This document shows positions 1-11,404 of a stretch of 56,158 bases of DNA, piece by piece. The DNA comes from Phoronis australis (Eukaryota > Phoronida > Phoronidae): positions 1,042,911 through 1,099,068 of the forward strand of contig NMRA01000036.1 of the NCBI GenBank assembly GCA_002633005.1. The letters run 5' to 3'. Position 1 is the first letter of the stretch; each line of letters opens with the position of its first letter. The notes below the pieces were generated by a model. That model saw only the letters and a list, made by a program, of their open reading frames with translations. It had not been told where the DNA came from and ran no database searches. The translations under genes and the position numbers were made by a program.

Positions 1-76
1 GACGATAAAGCTCTTTGAAAAGGGCTACGCGTTCCGAGTATGATTGTCGTGTCGGGATTTAGATCGCCAGGTAAGA

Positions 77-240
77 TTAACCGCCCAGGGCGGTTGTCTG
101 TCGTAATAAGCGCCCATGTTCGGTTAACCGCCCATCCCCTACTTTAGGTGGATTTTCGATTTAACCGCCCACTGCTCGGTTAACCGCCCTCCCCCGATTT
201 TTTGGATTCGCCAATTTAACCGCCCAGGGCGTTAACCCGA
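77..240. repeat. Cluster of TTAACCGCCC motifs
   Basis: The decamer TTAACCGCCC occurs at 77-86, 124-133, 161-170, 180-189 and 216-225. At 79-95 it forms a perfect palindrome, AACCGCCC-A-GGGCGGTT. A further partial inverted copy (GGGCGTTAA) follows the last unit. Spacing is irregular (19 to 47 bases), so this is not a simple tandem satellite. The function is unknown; it could be a remnant of a repeat or a cluster of protein-binding sites. Confidence 0.7.
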
Positions 241-365
241 ACGATTACGGTAATATATGATTAAAACCGAGCTGAGGAGCTAGAAACCTGGCTCAAGGGT
301 TTAGCAGTGTGACCTGGTGGGACTCGAACCCACGACCTCGAGCAAAGAAACGGGCACTTATCAAG

Positions 366-1862
366 CAGGCCTCGCTGAGAGGTGTCAAAGTAACCTGCGA
401 AGAAGGTGAGTAAACGATACAGCGACGCCAGTGGTTCTTCAGCAGACTGAGTGCTGCTATGGTGTGGTGTGTTGTTCTCTTTTGTGCGAACTATGAAGCT
501 GCGAGGAAAGCGGGTATATCGTTTTTTCGATTTCCTCAAGAGCTCGAAATGCTTTGGAAGTCAGGTTCACGGCAGTGAAGAATGAAAAGTACACCATTAA
601 TACCAAGTATGATGCTGTAAAACATCTCAATGTCTGTGACCAGCATTTTGTCGACACTGATTTCAGTGGCGAATGCCGGCTTACCAAACAGCTTATGCCA
701 GGGCAGAAAAAGAGACTGATGAGCACTGGCCTCAGATGGGATTGCAAGTTGCCATGTTGACGTTCATTAATTGTGCTTCTGTTACAAAAATGAATTATTC
801 TCACCCTAACCAATGCTTATATAAAACTTGGACAAAGTGTCAAAGTTGATCTTATTAGATATAATTTATAATGCGTTAGGAGTGTTTGTGAATGCAAATG
901 TTTTGAGAAGCCAGCAATGAATAAATCACTGCGTTACTGACTTTAGATGCAATAAAGCTAATTGACTGGGCACCAAAGTTGCGTGAGCGCATGCTAATTC
1001 AGTGTTTGCTGACAGAAAGCTGCTGTGAACCAATAACTTGATTTTATATGCTATGGTGTTAGAGGGAATCATTATTTAGATATACATATTCATTATTCGA
1101 ATAATTGTTACTGTACAACTTTTGCCCTGACAGTTCTGTGGTAGGGGAACCTGACTTCAGGGCCCTCGACGAATAAGTAAATTTGCAGTTTCGCAGCTAA
1201 TTCACCAAAATAATCACGTGCACATTATTTCCTTGGCTCACTAGTATTATAGTCTTTTCGTGACTGGAGGTTTAGTTTCCTCCTTAAGCTCGTGTATGTT
1301 CGTGATATCTTCAGTCCGGCAGCAATGGGTCTTATCAGGTTCCGAGCCACTGGCTGGGATAACAAGTGTTTTGTATGTTTAGAACTAAAAAAAATCGCAA
1401 GCCTAAAATTACAACACACAGCTATGTCCTCCGGTCTGTATTTCACGGAAGAATAATTCAAACTTATCACCAAACAGACCCCAAATTCCCGTGACCGACC
1501 TTGGTATATTGGCCAAACAAACTTTGTAGGCTACAGTATGTTCAAATACCTATAAATCTACAACAGTGAAATAAAACAACACATTTGTTCAAGAGCTTGG
1601 TGCGTTTGTAAAGATTTTACATCAAACTTGGATGATTTATTGGTGCAAAACGATGAATTCAAGTGATAAGCTGACACCAGTAAGTATCTTGTGAACTGCT
1701 GAAAAGACTGTGTTCGAACCTATGACGTCATTGGTTAATTTCAACATCTCCGTCTGCTGTCAGGTGTCAGGTAAAAGAACTGACAGAACTTGATGTTATG
1801 GAGTGGAACTACTCGATCTAAATTGATGCAAAATAGGTTGTTTTTTTGGGTGGAATTCTCCT
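366..1862 (+). mobile_element. THAP-carrying Kolobok-like DNA transposon, copy E1, 5'-truncated
   Basis: This shares its sequence order with two other copies in the window (12138-14378, inverted, and 20522-22176). The right end reads GGTGGAATTCTCC and is followed by TTAA at 1863-1866. The left terminal ~110 bases seen in the 20.5-kb copy are missing; homology starts near the CTCGCTGAGAGG block. It contains a broken THAP-domain coding stretch at 450-760 and no recognisable transposase catalytic domain. Kolobok elements are known for TTAA target duplications and THAP domains, so the class assignment is inference from those two traits. Confidence 0.65.
450..760 (+). pseudogene. THAP zinc-finger fragment in transposon E1
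   Basis: One frame encodes CVVLFCANYEAARKAG followed by SFFRFP, matching the start of the C2CH THAP DNA-binding domain (Cys pair plus FxRFP). The frame is lost near 555. The next segment (554-760) continues the domain with KHLNVCDQHFVDTDF, whose CDQH supplies the C-x2-H half of the zinc site, and ends in WDCKLPC then stop. A frameshift therefore separates the two halves. No RNase-H-like catalytic region follows. The same layout recurs in the 20.5-kb copy. In intact elements the domain would bind transposon ends; here it is a relic. Confidence 0.6.
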
Positions 1863-2257
1863 TTAACTGCACCCAGGTCTTAAATTTTGTACCAGACAAT
1901 TATTTACAAAAGATTTTGTGATCATATTAAATCAATGTCAACCAAAAATGATATCAAGGACTGCACACAGTCAACTTCCTTATCAGCTGAGCAAAGGTCA
2001 GTGATGACTTAGTATTGAGGGGTGTCTGCATCCTGCTTTCTTATCACAGCCAAACTTGAAACATTGCTGTCAGGTGACAGAGACACTGATATAAAAAGGA
2101 GCCTTATCAGTCCTGTACACCAGTGCAAGTGCGCATGTGCACTCACTTATCAGGTCAAACCAACAACTTGAGAACGGTGGAAAGTCTATGTGGACAGGTC
2201 TACTGTAAGTCTTCATATTTCTCATTCTTTACTTATATTTTTCAAATTGAAAAAGTT

Positions 2258-2288
<31 letters not shown>

Positions 2289-2360
2289 CACACACACAAA
2301 CCACAAACGCACACATACACACAAACACACACACACACACACACAAACACACATACACAC
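2258..2360. repeat. CA/TG microsatellite
   Basis: About 100 bases of (CA)n interrupted by CAAACA and CATACA variants. The long Thr/His-rich reading frames across it are products of the repeat and are not genes. Confidence 0.97.
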
Positions 2361-2399
2361 CTGAGCACAGAGTACATCAGGAAACTGAACAAATCATGA

Positions 2400-4446
2400 A
2401 ATTCTACTTATTGATAAATTTCTCTGTAAAACTAAACACCTACTAGCTAATTCTGACCAAGCTTGTTGAAGCTCATTATGGTACATCGCCTTATTTAACA
2501 TTATTTTTCGGTACAAGCACAGATTTTTATGCTCCTTTACTGACCCCTGCTCAATTAGCTTCACAAAGGCTGATGACGAGTAAAGTATACCAGGCTAATG
2601 TCAAAAATCTAATTAGAAAGCATGTTGGGCCAGTCCCCCTTTTCAACATTGTGTTCCAAGCATGAATACGGTGTTTTCTCTATCAGTTCTTACATTAATG
2701 TACGAAGCATTTTTCCCTTAAGAACTTGATGTTCCAATTAACCGAGACAAAACTGGCTAAACGAACTATTAGAGGTGAAAGTCAAGTGTTCGAATTATTA
2801 GAGATAGAGATAGATGATAACAATGAGTGCAACAACGGCCTCCGAGATGGTCGTTTGGCAATGCCAATTATATTACAAGTACCAAATTGTTGTTCCAGGT
2901 GATGAATTTACTTCGAAATATAATACCGGTATTTCAACGCTTTGTCACTTTTATTTTCTTCCCATTTTCACAAACTTCAAGGACCCCACCGACTTCAGTA
3001 CCTCCACTTTCAGCAACGCTGTCTGCCGCACTGTGTTTACGACTGCAGTGTACAACATAGAACATGCATTTCAAAAAATTCAGGCTAGAGAAACATGACA
3101 GTGGTTTTGCAAACCCTCCAAATTCGATTTAGGTGGAAGCTTTCGAATTTTGAAGAATTCCCACAACTCACAGAATTGTGTCAAATTCTCCCTATTTTGA
3201 TGAAAATCCCCCGACTTCGAACTAGCTCTCCCAGTTTTCTCGAAATATTAATTGACGGGTTATTGAGGATGTGTGGCGACCGAAGGGACAGTGTGCCTCA
3301 CTGGTTTAATTTGTTGGCAATACGTTACTGGACGCTTGTCCATCATCTTGAAGTAATAAAAAATTTGACAAGTAAAATTTTGATTTCACTTAATATTTGC
3401 ATCTCAGTCAAAGTGGCATAAGCCCATTTCACCAATGTCGCTACAGGTGGTTCTTTAGAAATACATATTTTGGATAACTATATGCAAAAGCATGCATTTA
3501 CCCAGGGTCAATCAGATCTTGCAGAAAAGGCATGTTATGGGCCCAGGCGTTTAATTGAAATATCTCAAAACTTAAATGGGGCGGTTTGTAGAGCAGTAGA
3601 TGCTTACTGTACTCTAAAGCTAAGAGGAAGCAGGCGCATAGTTTTACGTGAATGCTTTCGGGAATAAGAATTTGAAAAACTGCAATTATTAAGAAATTGA
3701 TGATTTTTATAGGATATCATCTCTACATACCTTTTTGCCACCCAAAATAATTTTATTTCAACATTGGCCAGGTTCAGCTAAACACAAAGTTCTTTCCATT
3801 GGAGTCTGAACAATCTATGACATGCTCGATTGATGAACCTTGGAGTGAAAATTAGAGGTAGTGGGGGGGTATACGAAGAGAGCAATAAAAAGATCGCTTA
3901 ACAGCTCCCTATAGGTATGGAAATCGGCCTAAGGAAGATGGAAACAGAATATTGCGGTTCCGAAAAACATTGGATACGAAAAATATCGTAAAGCACCGGG
4001 TCTTTTATAACTGCAGGGCGTCCACGTTCATTGCCAAACAACCACCTGGGTTGTTTATATATAGCCAAGCCGGTGAATGTAATCATAGATTTAATCCATA
4101 TTGTCACTGGTCGAATCAGCTCTTAAAGATCGCAGGACGGCACAGTACTTACTCTGCAATTTTGCAAATTCATTCGTGAGAGCATTGTTGGCATTTAATG
4201 ATTTGTGTTCTTTTATAGGAATACAAATTGCCATCTAAAAAGTGTGCACGAATTATTTTTTCTGACGCTAATATGTCTATAAAGTTATTTTCACTTGGAC
4301 ACCTACTGGGTAAAATATTTAAGAGAGATGCCATATTTCAAGGGAGGTGTACGGACTATTAGAGTATACAAACTGTTAGAGAAATCACCATAACCCTGCC
4401 TCTAGGCAACCATAGTCATGTAAGCTTGACAAAAGTTTGCTGGTCA
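2400..4446. other. Intergenic DNA without recognisable genes
   Basis: There are several open frames under 110 codons (for example 2814-3098 and 3095-3421, +). None shows a family motif, splice structure or repeat relationship that I recognise. The stretch is AT-rich. I see no convincing RNA gene or promoter. Confidence 0.5.
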
Positions 4447-4450
4447 TTAA

Positions 4451-5734
4451 AGGCGAAAGCAACCTTTTTTCATGTCACTTTTAGCAAAAATAAGGTTTGT
4501 TGATTATCCCAGACACATTTTTCACTTAATTACAGCTTTTCGTAATTTGATTAATTTCTCGTCCTCTACTCCGGAAGTGACATTTTGGGAGGCTAGAGTT
4601 TCGCGCCAATTTCTTTTCATTAGTCTGACTGTGAGAGCTGTCGAGTCAGTCATTGTTCTACCTCGGTTGTGATAAGTTCGGTCGTCGTTTGCTTTTGTTT
4701 ACGCTGTTGCTGCGTGCCGGGATGTACTCATTATCGTCTCACATGCGCTTTGGGTACCATGCATCGCTTTCCGAAGGATGACACACTTCGCCGTACTTGG
4801 CTAGCTCGTTCATGTGAAGGACGCAGCGCTACCCGTCCATGCAACATACAAAGCAGTGGAGGGTTACTTAGTGTGTGGCATTTTCTGCCGTCACATTATG
4901 ACAGATATGTACGCCGAATTGATGAAGGTCCCTGCGAAACAACGCATGAAGAAGGGTACCATACCGTCGCTGTTGATTCCCAGCAGTGCCCCGTCGCCAA
5001 CCCCGAGAAGTGTGTTTTTGAAGCGAGAAGCCTCGCGAGCTGTGGCCACTGTATACAATGACTGGAGGCACTTCATCTACTGTCACCCGTGCCTCCGAAC
5101 GTTCCCCATTCCGTGCGATTTCGGGAACTAGCAGTGATTCGCCCTGTGTTGTTGTCTCTAGCCCAGAGCCTGTAAGCAGCCCTGTAGCGATGTTGAGTAG
5201 TGGGAGTGAATACAGGCCCAGTTTGACACCCAGTGAAGAGGACAGTTTGTCATCCAATGAGCCTAAGTTTGATAAGTTTATTGTGGACTTGTAATGGAGC
5301 TTTTTGAGGAAGGTGCCAGGTGTGTGGCGAGGGAGTCACAAGGCGGGATGTAAGCAGTTTGGGTGGCGAGATAACCCTCCAATGGGAGTGTGTCGTTGGA
5401 CACTCGGGCAAGTGGGACAGTTCTTCTTTGTACGTGAGACGATAATGAGTACACCCCAGTACGCAGCAACATCGTGGAATGTTGACTGACTTGTAAGCAA
5501 AAGCAAACGACGACCGAACTTATCACAACCGAGGTAGAACAATGACTGACTCGACTGCTCTCACAGTCAGACTATATGAAAAGAAATTGGCGCGAAATTC
5601 TTGCCTCCCAAAACGTCACTTCCGGAGTAGACGACAAGTAATTAATTAAATTACGAAGAGCAGTAAATATGTCTGGGATAATCAACGAACCTTATTTTTG
5701 CTGAAAACGACATGAAAAAAGGTTCCCTTCGCCT
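4451..5734 (+). mobile_element. THAP-carrying Kolobok-like DNA transposon, copy E4, complete
   Basis: A 1284-bp element lies between TTAA at 4447-4450 and TTAA at 5735-5738. It has long inverted repeats: 4451 to about 4700 matches the reverse complement of about 5492-5734 with only scattered mismatches. The termini read AGGCGAAAGCAACC (left) and AGGCGAAGGGAACC (right, complement). The interior carries a THAP-like coding region and no recognisable catalytic domain. TTAA flanks plus THAP suggest the Kolobok superfamily. The good match between the arms suggests relatively recent insertion. Confidence 0.8.
4669..5061 (+). pseudogene. Truncated THAP-domain ORF inside transposon E4
   Basis: The frame contains CCCVPGCTHY, then MHRFPKDDTLRRTWLARS, which is the typical N-terminal half of a THAP domain (first Cys pair, HRFPKD, RRxWL). 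The second half continues better in the overlapping frame from 4814 (AVEGYLVCGIF then MKVPAKQRMKKGTIPSLL, resembling the region that closes a THAP domain). A frameshift around 4840-4890 probably separates them, and the expected C-x2-H is imperfect. No conventional ATG opens the frame before the first Cys pair, so an upstream exon or loss of the start is likely. A DNA-binding relic of a transposase is the best reading. Confidence 0.55.
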
Positions 5735-5947
5735 TTAAGTTTAAATGAATTCTGTCACCAAGTAAGACTTGTCTTCATGCCATGACCTGTTTACGCTTGA
5801 CCATATAGCTTGTGTCGTACACCCAAATAGGATAAAATAAAGACGTCTGCCACATTGTTAGCAAGAGTATAACGGCTTAGTGTGGAACTTTAAATATTAG
5901 ATAGCTTGAATAATATTCGTCAAGCTTAAATAATCTTGCATACTTTA

Positions 5948-5987
5948 AAGCTTGAATAATATTACTGAGTACAGATTATTCAAGCTT
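5948..5987. repeat. 13-bp-stem hairpin (AAGCTTGAATAAT)
   Basis: AAGCTTGAATAAT at 5948-5960 is perfectly complementary to ATTATTCAAGCTT at 5975-5987, with a 14-base loop. Related partial copies (AGCTTGAATAATATT, CAAGCTTAAATAAT) sit just upstream at 5905-5935, forming a small AT-rich inverted-repeat cluster 0.75 kb before the ADAM10-like start codon. Confidence 0.75.
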
Positions 5988-6701
5988 GATGAATTTAGAA
6001 TTTTATTGTACTTTTGTGACATGCTTTTTATTTGTGTAGTGATATAAGTATTGGACAGTTTGGACTCAAAAATAACAGAATATTACTTAGCATAAGCAAT
6101 TATTATTATAAGTAAGAATTATTAGTCTTCTTACACCCATGCACAATTCTTAACAATTTTTCATAAATCTCAGCAAGATTTTTCAAAAATTTTGTTAAGA
6201 CTTCAAAAATGTTGACATCAAATCTATTGGAAAGATTTTAATTCTTGATAAATCTATTGTAGTCTTGAATTAAAAATGCAGTTTAGATTTTTAGCTGCTC
6301 TGGCATTCCACACGTTGTAGTCTAATTAGTAAAATCTAAATAGTTGGAAATTTCTAACCTAAATTTTTGAAATCCAAATGGCAGTGTACTCGTTTCACCA
6401 GCATATTGGAAACCATTTTGAAAATTTTGTAAAAGCTGGAAGTCAAGAATCTTTTATGGGCAGATACAATGAACAAGTCTAGATGATTCATAAGGCTTTT
6501 AATGTCAGCAACAGGAAAACGATTGCTCGATAAATTTCGAGTTCAACAATGGTTTTATTGTTAGAAATTATTAAATAATATGGAAAAAAGAAATGCTTAT
6601 CACTTTTGAAAGAGGAAAATAAAAATGTAGGTTAAAATATACCCTTTCAGAGCAAAGAAATTCTCCCTACTCACTAGACTAATTTTAATAACTTCATCAT
6701 T

Positions 6702-6716
6702 TTCAGAGCATGAAAG
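6702..6716 (+). promoter_or_regulatory. Probable splice acceptor upstream of the ADAM10-like start codon
   Basis: A pyrimidine-rich stretch ending TCATCATTTTCAG (AG at 6715-6716) lies 24 bases before the ATG at 6741. It would open an exon at 6717 that carries the whole coding region. If used, the gene has at least one upstream non-coding exon and its promoter is not immediately upstream. Inferred from sequence only. Confidence 0.5.
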
Positions 6717-6740
6717 CCTGAGGATTAAGTACCAAACAAA

Positions 6741-9194
6741 ATGAAGGTGTTAAATTTTCTAATGATCATAGTTATTGGTCAAGCAGATGGGCAGAGGAAA
6801 CTCAATGATCAAGTATTGCACTATGAAGGTCTATACTACAATACAGAAAAGTTGCACAGGCAACACAGCCGTGTGAGCAGATCAGTAGATTCTCACGTGA
6901 TGTTAGAGTTCGAGTCACATGGACAGACATTCCCAATTAAGCTTAGAAACGACCGTACAACATTTTCGAAAGATCACGATACAATGTACGGAGGTACAAC
7001 AATGGAACATGAAGTTACCTACATGTATGAAGGACATATAATTGATCAACCAGGGAGCAAAGTTCATGGTTCAATTCTCAATGGTCGATTTTCAGGTGTA
7101 ATACACAGCCACAATGACACATTTTACATTGACAAACGAGAATATCATTTTGATGAACCACAAGACTTTCACTCGGTTATATATAAAGACCGAGATATTG
7201 TCCGAGATCCGCATGAACGTCAAGCATGCGGACATGAAATTCATGAAATCCACCAAAAGATGGAGCTAGAGTCAAGCTTAGCCAATCCACGCTTAATGTA
7301 CCATCAGACACATAATATTTATAGCAGGGCAACTAATAGTAAAAGTGGGAAAATTGGCAAAGGACGGACATGTCCCTTATATCTTCAAACAGATACAATG
7401 CTTTGGGAAGAAATGAAGAAAAGGTTCAAGAAGTCAGATGATGTTGCTGTCAAGGAAGAAATTACTGCTTTGTTGGGTATGCACGTACAAGCAGCAAGAA
7501 ACATTTTTGAAGGTACTAATTTCAAATCGGGAATTCGTGGAATCACATTTACCATTAGACGCACTCGCATCAATACAACACTAGATTGCGAAGGAACCAA
7601 AGCAACACACAACCCTTTCTGCAGTAGAAACATTGATGTATCCATGTTTCTGAACTTGAATTCCTACCAAAACCATGATGACTATTGTTTAGCATACATA
7701 TTCACATATCGAGACTTCATGGGTGGAACTCTAGGACTGGCCTGGGTTGGCAATCCAAGTGGGTCTGCAGGAGGCATTTGTGAAAAAAAGCGTACTTTGC
7801 AGGAGGAAGGTGGAGTATTATTAGAGAAAAGTACCAATACTGGCATAGTCACGCTAATCAACTATGGAAAACCTGTCGTGTCCAAAGTGTCTCATTTGAC
7901 ATTCGCCCATGAAATAGGACACAACTTTGGCTCTCCACATGATGCCAAAACACCGCAGTGCCAACCATACAGCGAAAGCAAGAGTCCCGAAGGTAATTAC
8001 ATTATGTTTCCAAGTGCAACATCAGGCAACCGACCAAATAATATCAAATTTTCACCATGTAGCATTGGCAACATGAGCCTTGTTTTGGAAGCGGTTATGA
8101 GTAATAAGCATGGCAAACAGAACTGTTTTGTTGACGAGAAAACAGAGTTCTGCGGTAATGGGATTAAAGAAGGTGATGAAGAATGTGACTGCGGCTTCCA
8201 CGGATACTGTGACGATGAATGTTGCTACGCAAGGGATGATCCACAGCACCCTGACAAAAAGTGCATGCGCAAAGTGGGTGTACAATGCAGCCCATCAGAA
8301 GGTCCATGCTGTACGAAGCAATGCAAGTTCAAAAATGCAACAACATGCTCATACAAAACGGATTGTGCAAAAATATCTTACTGTACAGGGGACAAGGCAT
8401 CTTGCCCAGCTCCACAACCAGAGCCTACCGGCACACCTTGCAATGACAACACACAGATTTGTCAAAATGGGACATGCAGTGGCAGCATTTGTTCCGCAAT
8501 TGATTGGGAGGAATGTTCCATCACCACAGAAAACAAAGCTGAAATGTGTCACTTAGGATGCCGTCCAGCTAACAATGAAACATGCTTCAGCTCCGGTGGT
8601 ACAAATCTACCCGCTAAGATTCAAGAGCTCATGAACAACATAAGCAACAATGAGCCAATTATTTTACAACCTGGAGCACCGTGCAACAACCTGCAGGGCT
8701 ACTGTGACTCTTTAGGCAAGTGTCGAGGTATTGATGCCAACGGACCACTGGCAAGACTTAAAGAGCTACTATTTAATCCAGCCACTTATGATTTGATTAT
8801 TGTGTGGATAACCGAACATTGGTGGGCCGTAGCGTTAATTATTCTAGGAGTTATTTTGCTAATGGGGGGCTTCATTAAAGTTTGTTCTGTGCATACACCC
8901 AGCACAAATCCAAACAAGCCCAAAGCACAGAAAATCAGCCACACTCTACGCCGTGTGTCTGTACAACATTACCGAAATCGAAATCGAGCTCGGCCAGACA
9001 GAAGCATACAACCCAGTGCACATCAAATGGAATCAGGTAACAGACAAGGAGAAAGACCCAAAACACAGGCTCCAACCAGACAGGAACATGCATTCAGGAG
9101 ACCAGTGCCATCAGCACCACCATCTTACAGAGAGACAACAGGACATGATAACAGGTATTTCAGAGAGTACGAGATGAGGAGTCAAAGAATTTAA
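6741..9194 (+). CDS. ADAM10: ADAM10-like transmembrane metalloprotease (single coding exon)
   Basis: An uninterrupted 817-codon frame with full ADAM10 architecture. Hydrophobic signal-like start (residues 1-18) and prodomain with a candidate cysteine-switch Cys163 (QACGHEIH). Catalytic domain with zinc motif HEIGHNFGSPHD at 390-401 (His390, His394, His400; catalytic Glu391) and Met-turn NYIMFP with Met422. Disintegrin/Cys-rich region from about 465 (ICGNG-like, EECDCG, DECCY). TM segment about 694-715 preceded by HWWAV, then IKVCSVHTPS as in ADAM10. The tail is ~100 residues, longer than I recall for vertebrate ADAM10, and holds a PPSY (PPxY) motif at 793-796. ADAM10 sheds ectodomains such as Notch. 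The ADAM10 furin site before the catalytic domain is not evident (GKGRTCPLY at 206-214). The lack of introns suggests a retrocopy or an intron-poor lineage; the intact frame suggests it is functional. Confidence 0.95.
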   Translation: MKVLNFLMIIVIGQADGQRKLNDQVLHYEGLYYNTEKLHRQHSRVSRSVDSHVMLEFESHGQTFPIKLRNDRTTFSKDHDTMYGGTTMEHEVTYMYEGHIIDQPGSKVHGSILNGRFSGVIHSHNDTFYIDKREYHFDEPQDFHSVIYKDRDIVRDPHERQACGHEIHEIHQKMELESSLANPRLMYHQTHNIYSRATNSKSGKIGKGRTCPLYLQTDTMLWEEMKKRFKKSDDVAVKEEITALLGMHVQAARNIFEGTNFKSGIRGITFTIRRTRINTTLDCEGTKATHNPFCSRNIDVSMFLNLNSYQNHDDYCLAYIFTYRDFMGGTLGLAWVGNPSGSAGGICEKKRTLQEEGGVLLEKSTNTGIVTLINYGKPVVSKVSHLTFAHEIGHNFGSPHDAKTPQCQPYSESKSPEGNYIMFPSATSGNRPNNIKFSPCSIGNMSLVLEAVMSNKHGKQNCFVDEKTEFCGNGIKEGDEECDCGFHGYCDDECCYARDDPQHPDKKCMRKVGVQCSPSEGPCCTKQCKFKNATTCSYKTDCAKISYCTGDKASCPAPQPEPTGTPCNDNTQICQNGTCSGSICSAIDWEECSITTENKAEMCHLGCRPANNETCFSSGGTNLPAKIQELMNNISNNEPIILQPGAPCNNLQGYCDSLGKCRGIDANGPLARLKELLFNPATYDLIIVWITEHWWAVALIILGVILLMGGFIKVCSVHTPSTNPNKPKAQKISHTLRRVSVQHYRNRNRARPDRSIQPSAHQMESGNRQGERPKTQAPTRQEHAFRRPVPSAPPSYRETTGHDNRYFREYEMRSQRI

Positions 9195-9251
9195 TGTCAT
9201 CAATTTTTGTGATAACTTGTATTTGATTGACAATAAGGACCAAGAAGAAAC

Positions 9252-9367
9252 AATAAACACTACTGTGATAAGATTATTAGTGTGGTGAAAATGTTCCTAA
9301 AGATGCATTTTGTACTGTTTAGCAGTTACAAAAGCGCAAAATGAAATAAATCATTTGTGAGAATAAA
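9252..9367 (+). terminator. Poly(A) signals of the ADAM10-like gene
   Basis: AATAAA occurs at 9252-9257, again at 9345-9350 and at 9362-9367, that is 60-170 bases after the stop codon. The first is a good candidate for the cleavage signal. Confidence 0.6.
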
Positions 9368-9399
9368 ACCGATCTCCTAATATTCCTTACAGTGATAAG

Positions 9400-11400
9400 A
9401 CTTGATTTCCAGGAACAACAAAAATGTCAAAGCTATCAATGACGCCTAGTCGGTGAAAAGAAAATGCTTCCGAATTTATTGGAGTTGGTCACTGAACCCT
9501 AAAATTGCGAATTTGAAAACGCCGCATGTGCATATTGCCTTGTGACTTGAGTTGCTGCCTCACTTGGCTACAATTTCAAGATCAAATGAAGCGCTTTGGT
9601 TAAGAATTCTACACTGACAGCTAAACAGCTGCGAAATGCAGATTTAATTAAGATGCTGAACAAAAATCTGTAGATTCCACAACCTATACTAGACTTCAGT
9701 ATGTATTTTGTTATGCATTATCATACATGAAAAGTTTACCTTGTACAAAAATCCAATTCAATATTTAGTGTTACAAATAGGTGTTCAAAATATTACAACG
9801 CCTCTTTTCTACATATTAGATTGCTTTTGTTCAACGTTCAGTTGCCTCTGTAACACTTAAGTTATGCAGGACCCTATCAACAAGCCAAATATCTGCAAAA
9901 TCATGAACTTTGCCTCATGCCAGTTTGAAAAAAAAATGTTTACCCAAACCGGACCCTACTGTCGGTGAATAGGTAGGGAGGCACAGAGTTTTTCTAAATA
10001 CTTTATAAATCAGTCTTGCCATCATGTCCACCAATGTTCAATACTAAACACCAAGGGCACCAAGCGAGCCTCAATATCAAACCAAAAGGTAGCTGTTTCA
10101 TTTTCGTTCCGGTACGTATTTTGATTCTCTCTTAAATGTGTTCAGGCAATCGTATGCAATGGCCCCGGCCATCTTTCAATCTGTCAAGCATTCCGGAAAT
10201 TTACGCCTATGACATACTGCAACACAAATATGTAATTTGCCTCATATGCAATCAGTTGCAGATTTTTTGACAATTAAAGCTTTCTGTGCTTTCGTGTTTG
10301 TCATTATAGGAAAAAAATTGCAGCAGTGACAATGATTAAAACGAGTCGAACAGTCTTATTGCCTGATGAGATAGCTAGTTCTGTGATATGTTCCGAAATT
10401 GGCCAAATTTGGATATTTTCTAGGGTCCTACATAGCCTTAAAAAAACCATTATCTCTTGTTCACAGTGACTGACACTACAGGTTTCAGTATCACTAACCT
10501 TACTTTGTAAAGAAATAAGTTTGCTGTTAAAATTCTATGTAAAGCGCTAAACCTAACTATTATGTAGTGAGCTATCTTTGATTACGTAGCTAAAAAGAAA
10601 TTTGTCGGTTTTTATTTAATATGAGAATACTCGTGTGCAAATTTCGCTTGGGCAGTTGGAGTAACGTTACTTCGATAAATTTTGTAATGTCCTTGCAACC
10701 TAAAATTTTGAACATACTTACCCTTAATGGCACAATAGCTCTAATTAATATGTGAAGATGTATAATTTTGGATGAATGCATGCCTTAATTCATCACAGAA
10801 GTTTTCAGGGACTCATACTCCAAAAACTTTATCATAAACAAGTAGTAATTTTCATTGAAACCCTGAAAATTGCCCTCAGCTGGTAAACCAATCCAGTTCA
10901 TTTCTTTTTTAATGTACCAAGAGTTAATTGACATAACAAGTATGAATAATTAGTTAATTAATTAATCAACCATTTAGTATGCGAAGAGTCTCATACTTAC
11001 GCTATTGTTGTTTTTACATTTTTGGTAACAGCATTCAGTGATTCATAATGAAAAGATGTTTTTGAAACTTGCACCAGCTTACTGTTAGTCTGGTGAATAA
11101 TGAGGTGCTCTAATACAATACGGTATATAAGTCAATGAGTTAACGTGCCTACTGCCAATACAGAGGAAAACAAGCTGAATAAACAAGATAACAACTGAAT
11201 GAGAAGAACAGCACACCCCATGACCCCCACGATGATTGTAAGTGGATGAAAAGGAAGAAAATGACCACATTGTCAGACAAAATTCAACGAAAATAACATG
11301 CAATGGTTATTTTGTTCACGTCTCTGCAATATTCTGCACATGTTTCACCTCAGACATGTAAGTCATTATTGTGGTTTTGCTTACTAAAATGATGATTAAA
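9400..11400. other. Intergenic DNA, nothing recognised
   Basis: Two kilobases of AT-rich DNA with only short, featureless frames. I see no repeat shared with other parts of the window and no recognisable exon or RNA gene. Confidence 0.5.
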
Positions 11401-11404
11401 AACA

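Noticed and set aside
306-340. tRNA-like 3' half on the minus strand (GTGGGTTCGAGTCCCAC, a perfect B box and T arm)
   Set aside because: No matching 5' acceptor strand or D arm; the upstream part belongs to transposon E1. At most a tRNA fragment or SINE relic.
2123-2446. 107-codon frame rich in Thr and His
   Set aside because: Runs through the CA microsatellite; composition is entirely explained by the repeat.
8110-8556. 148-codon alternative frame inside the ADAM10-like gene
   Set aside because: Shadow of the Cys-rich coding region in another frame; no domain.
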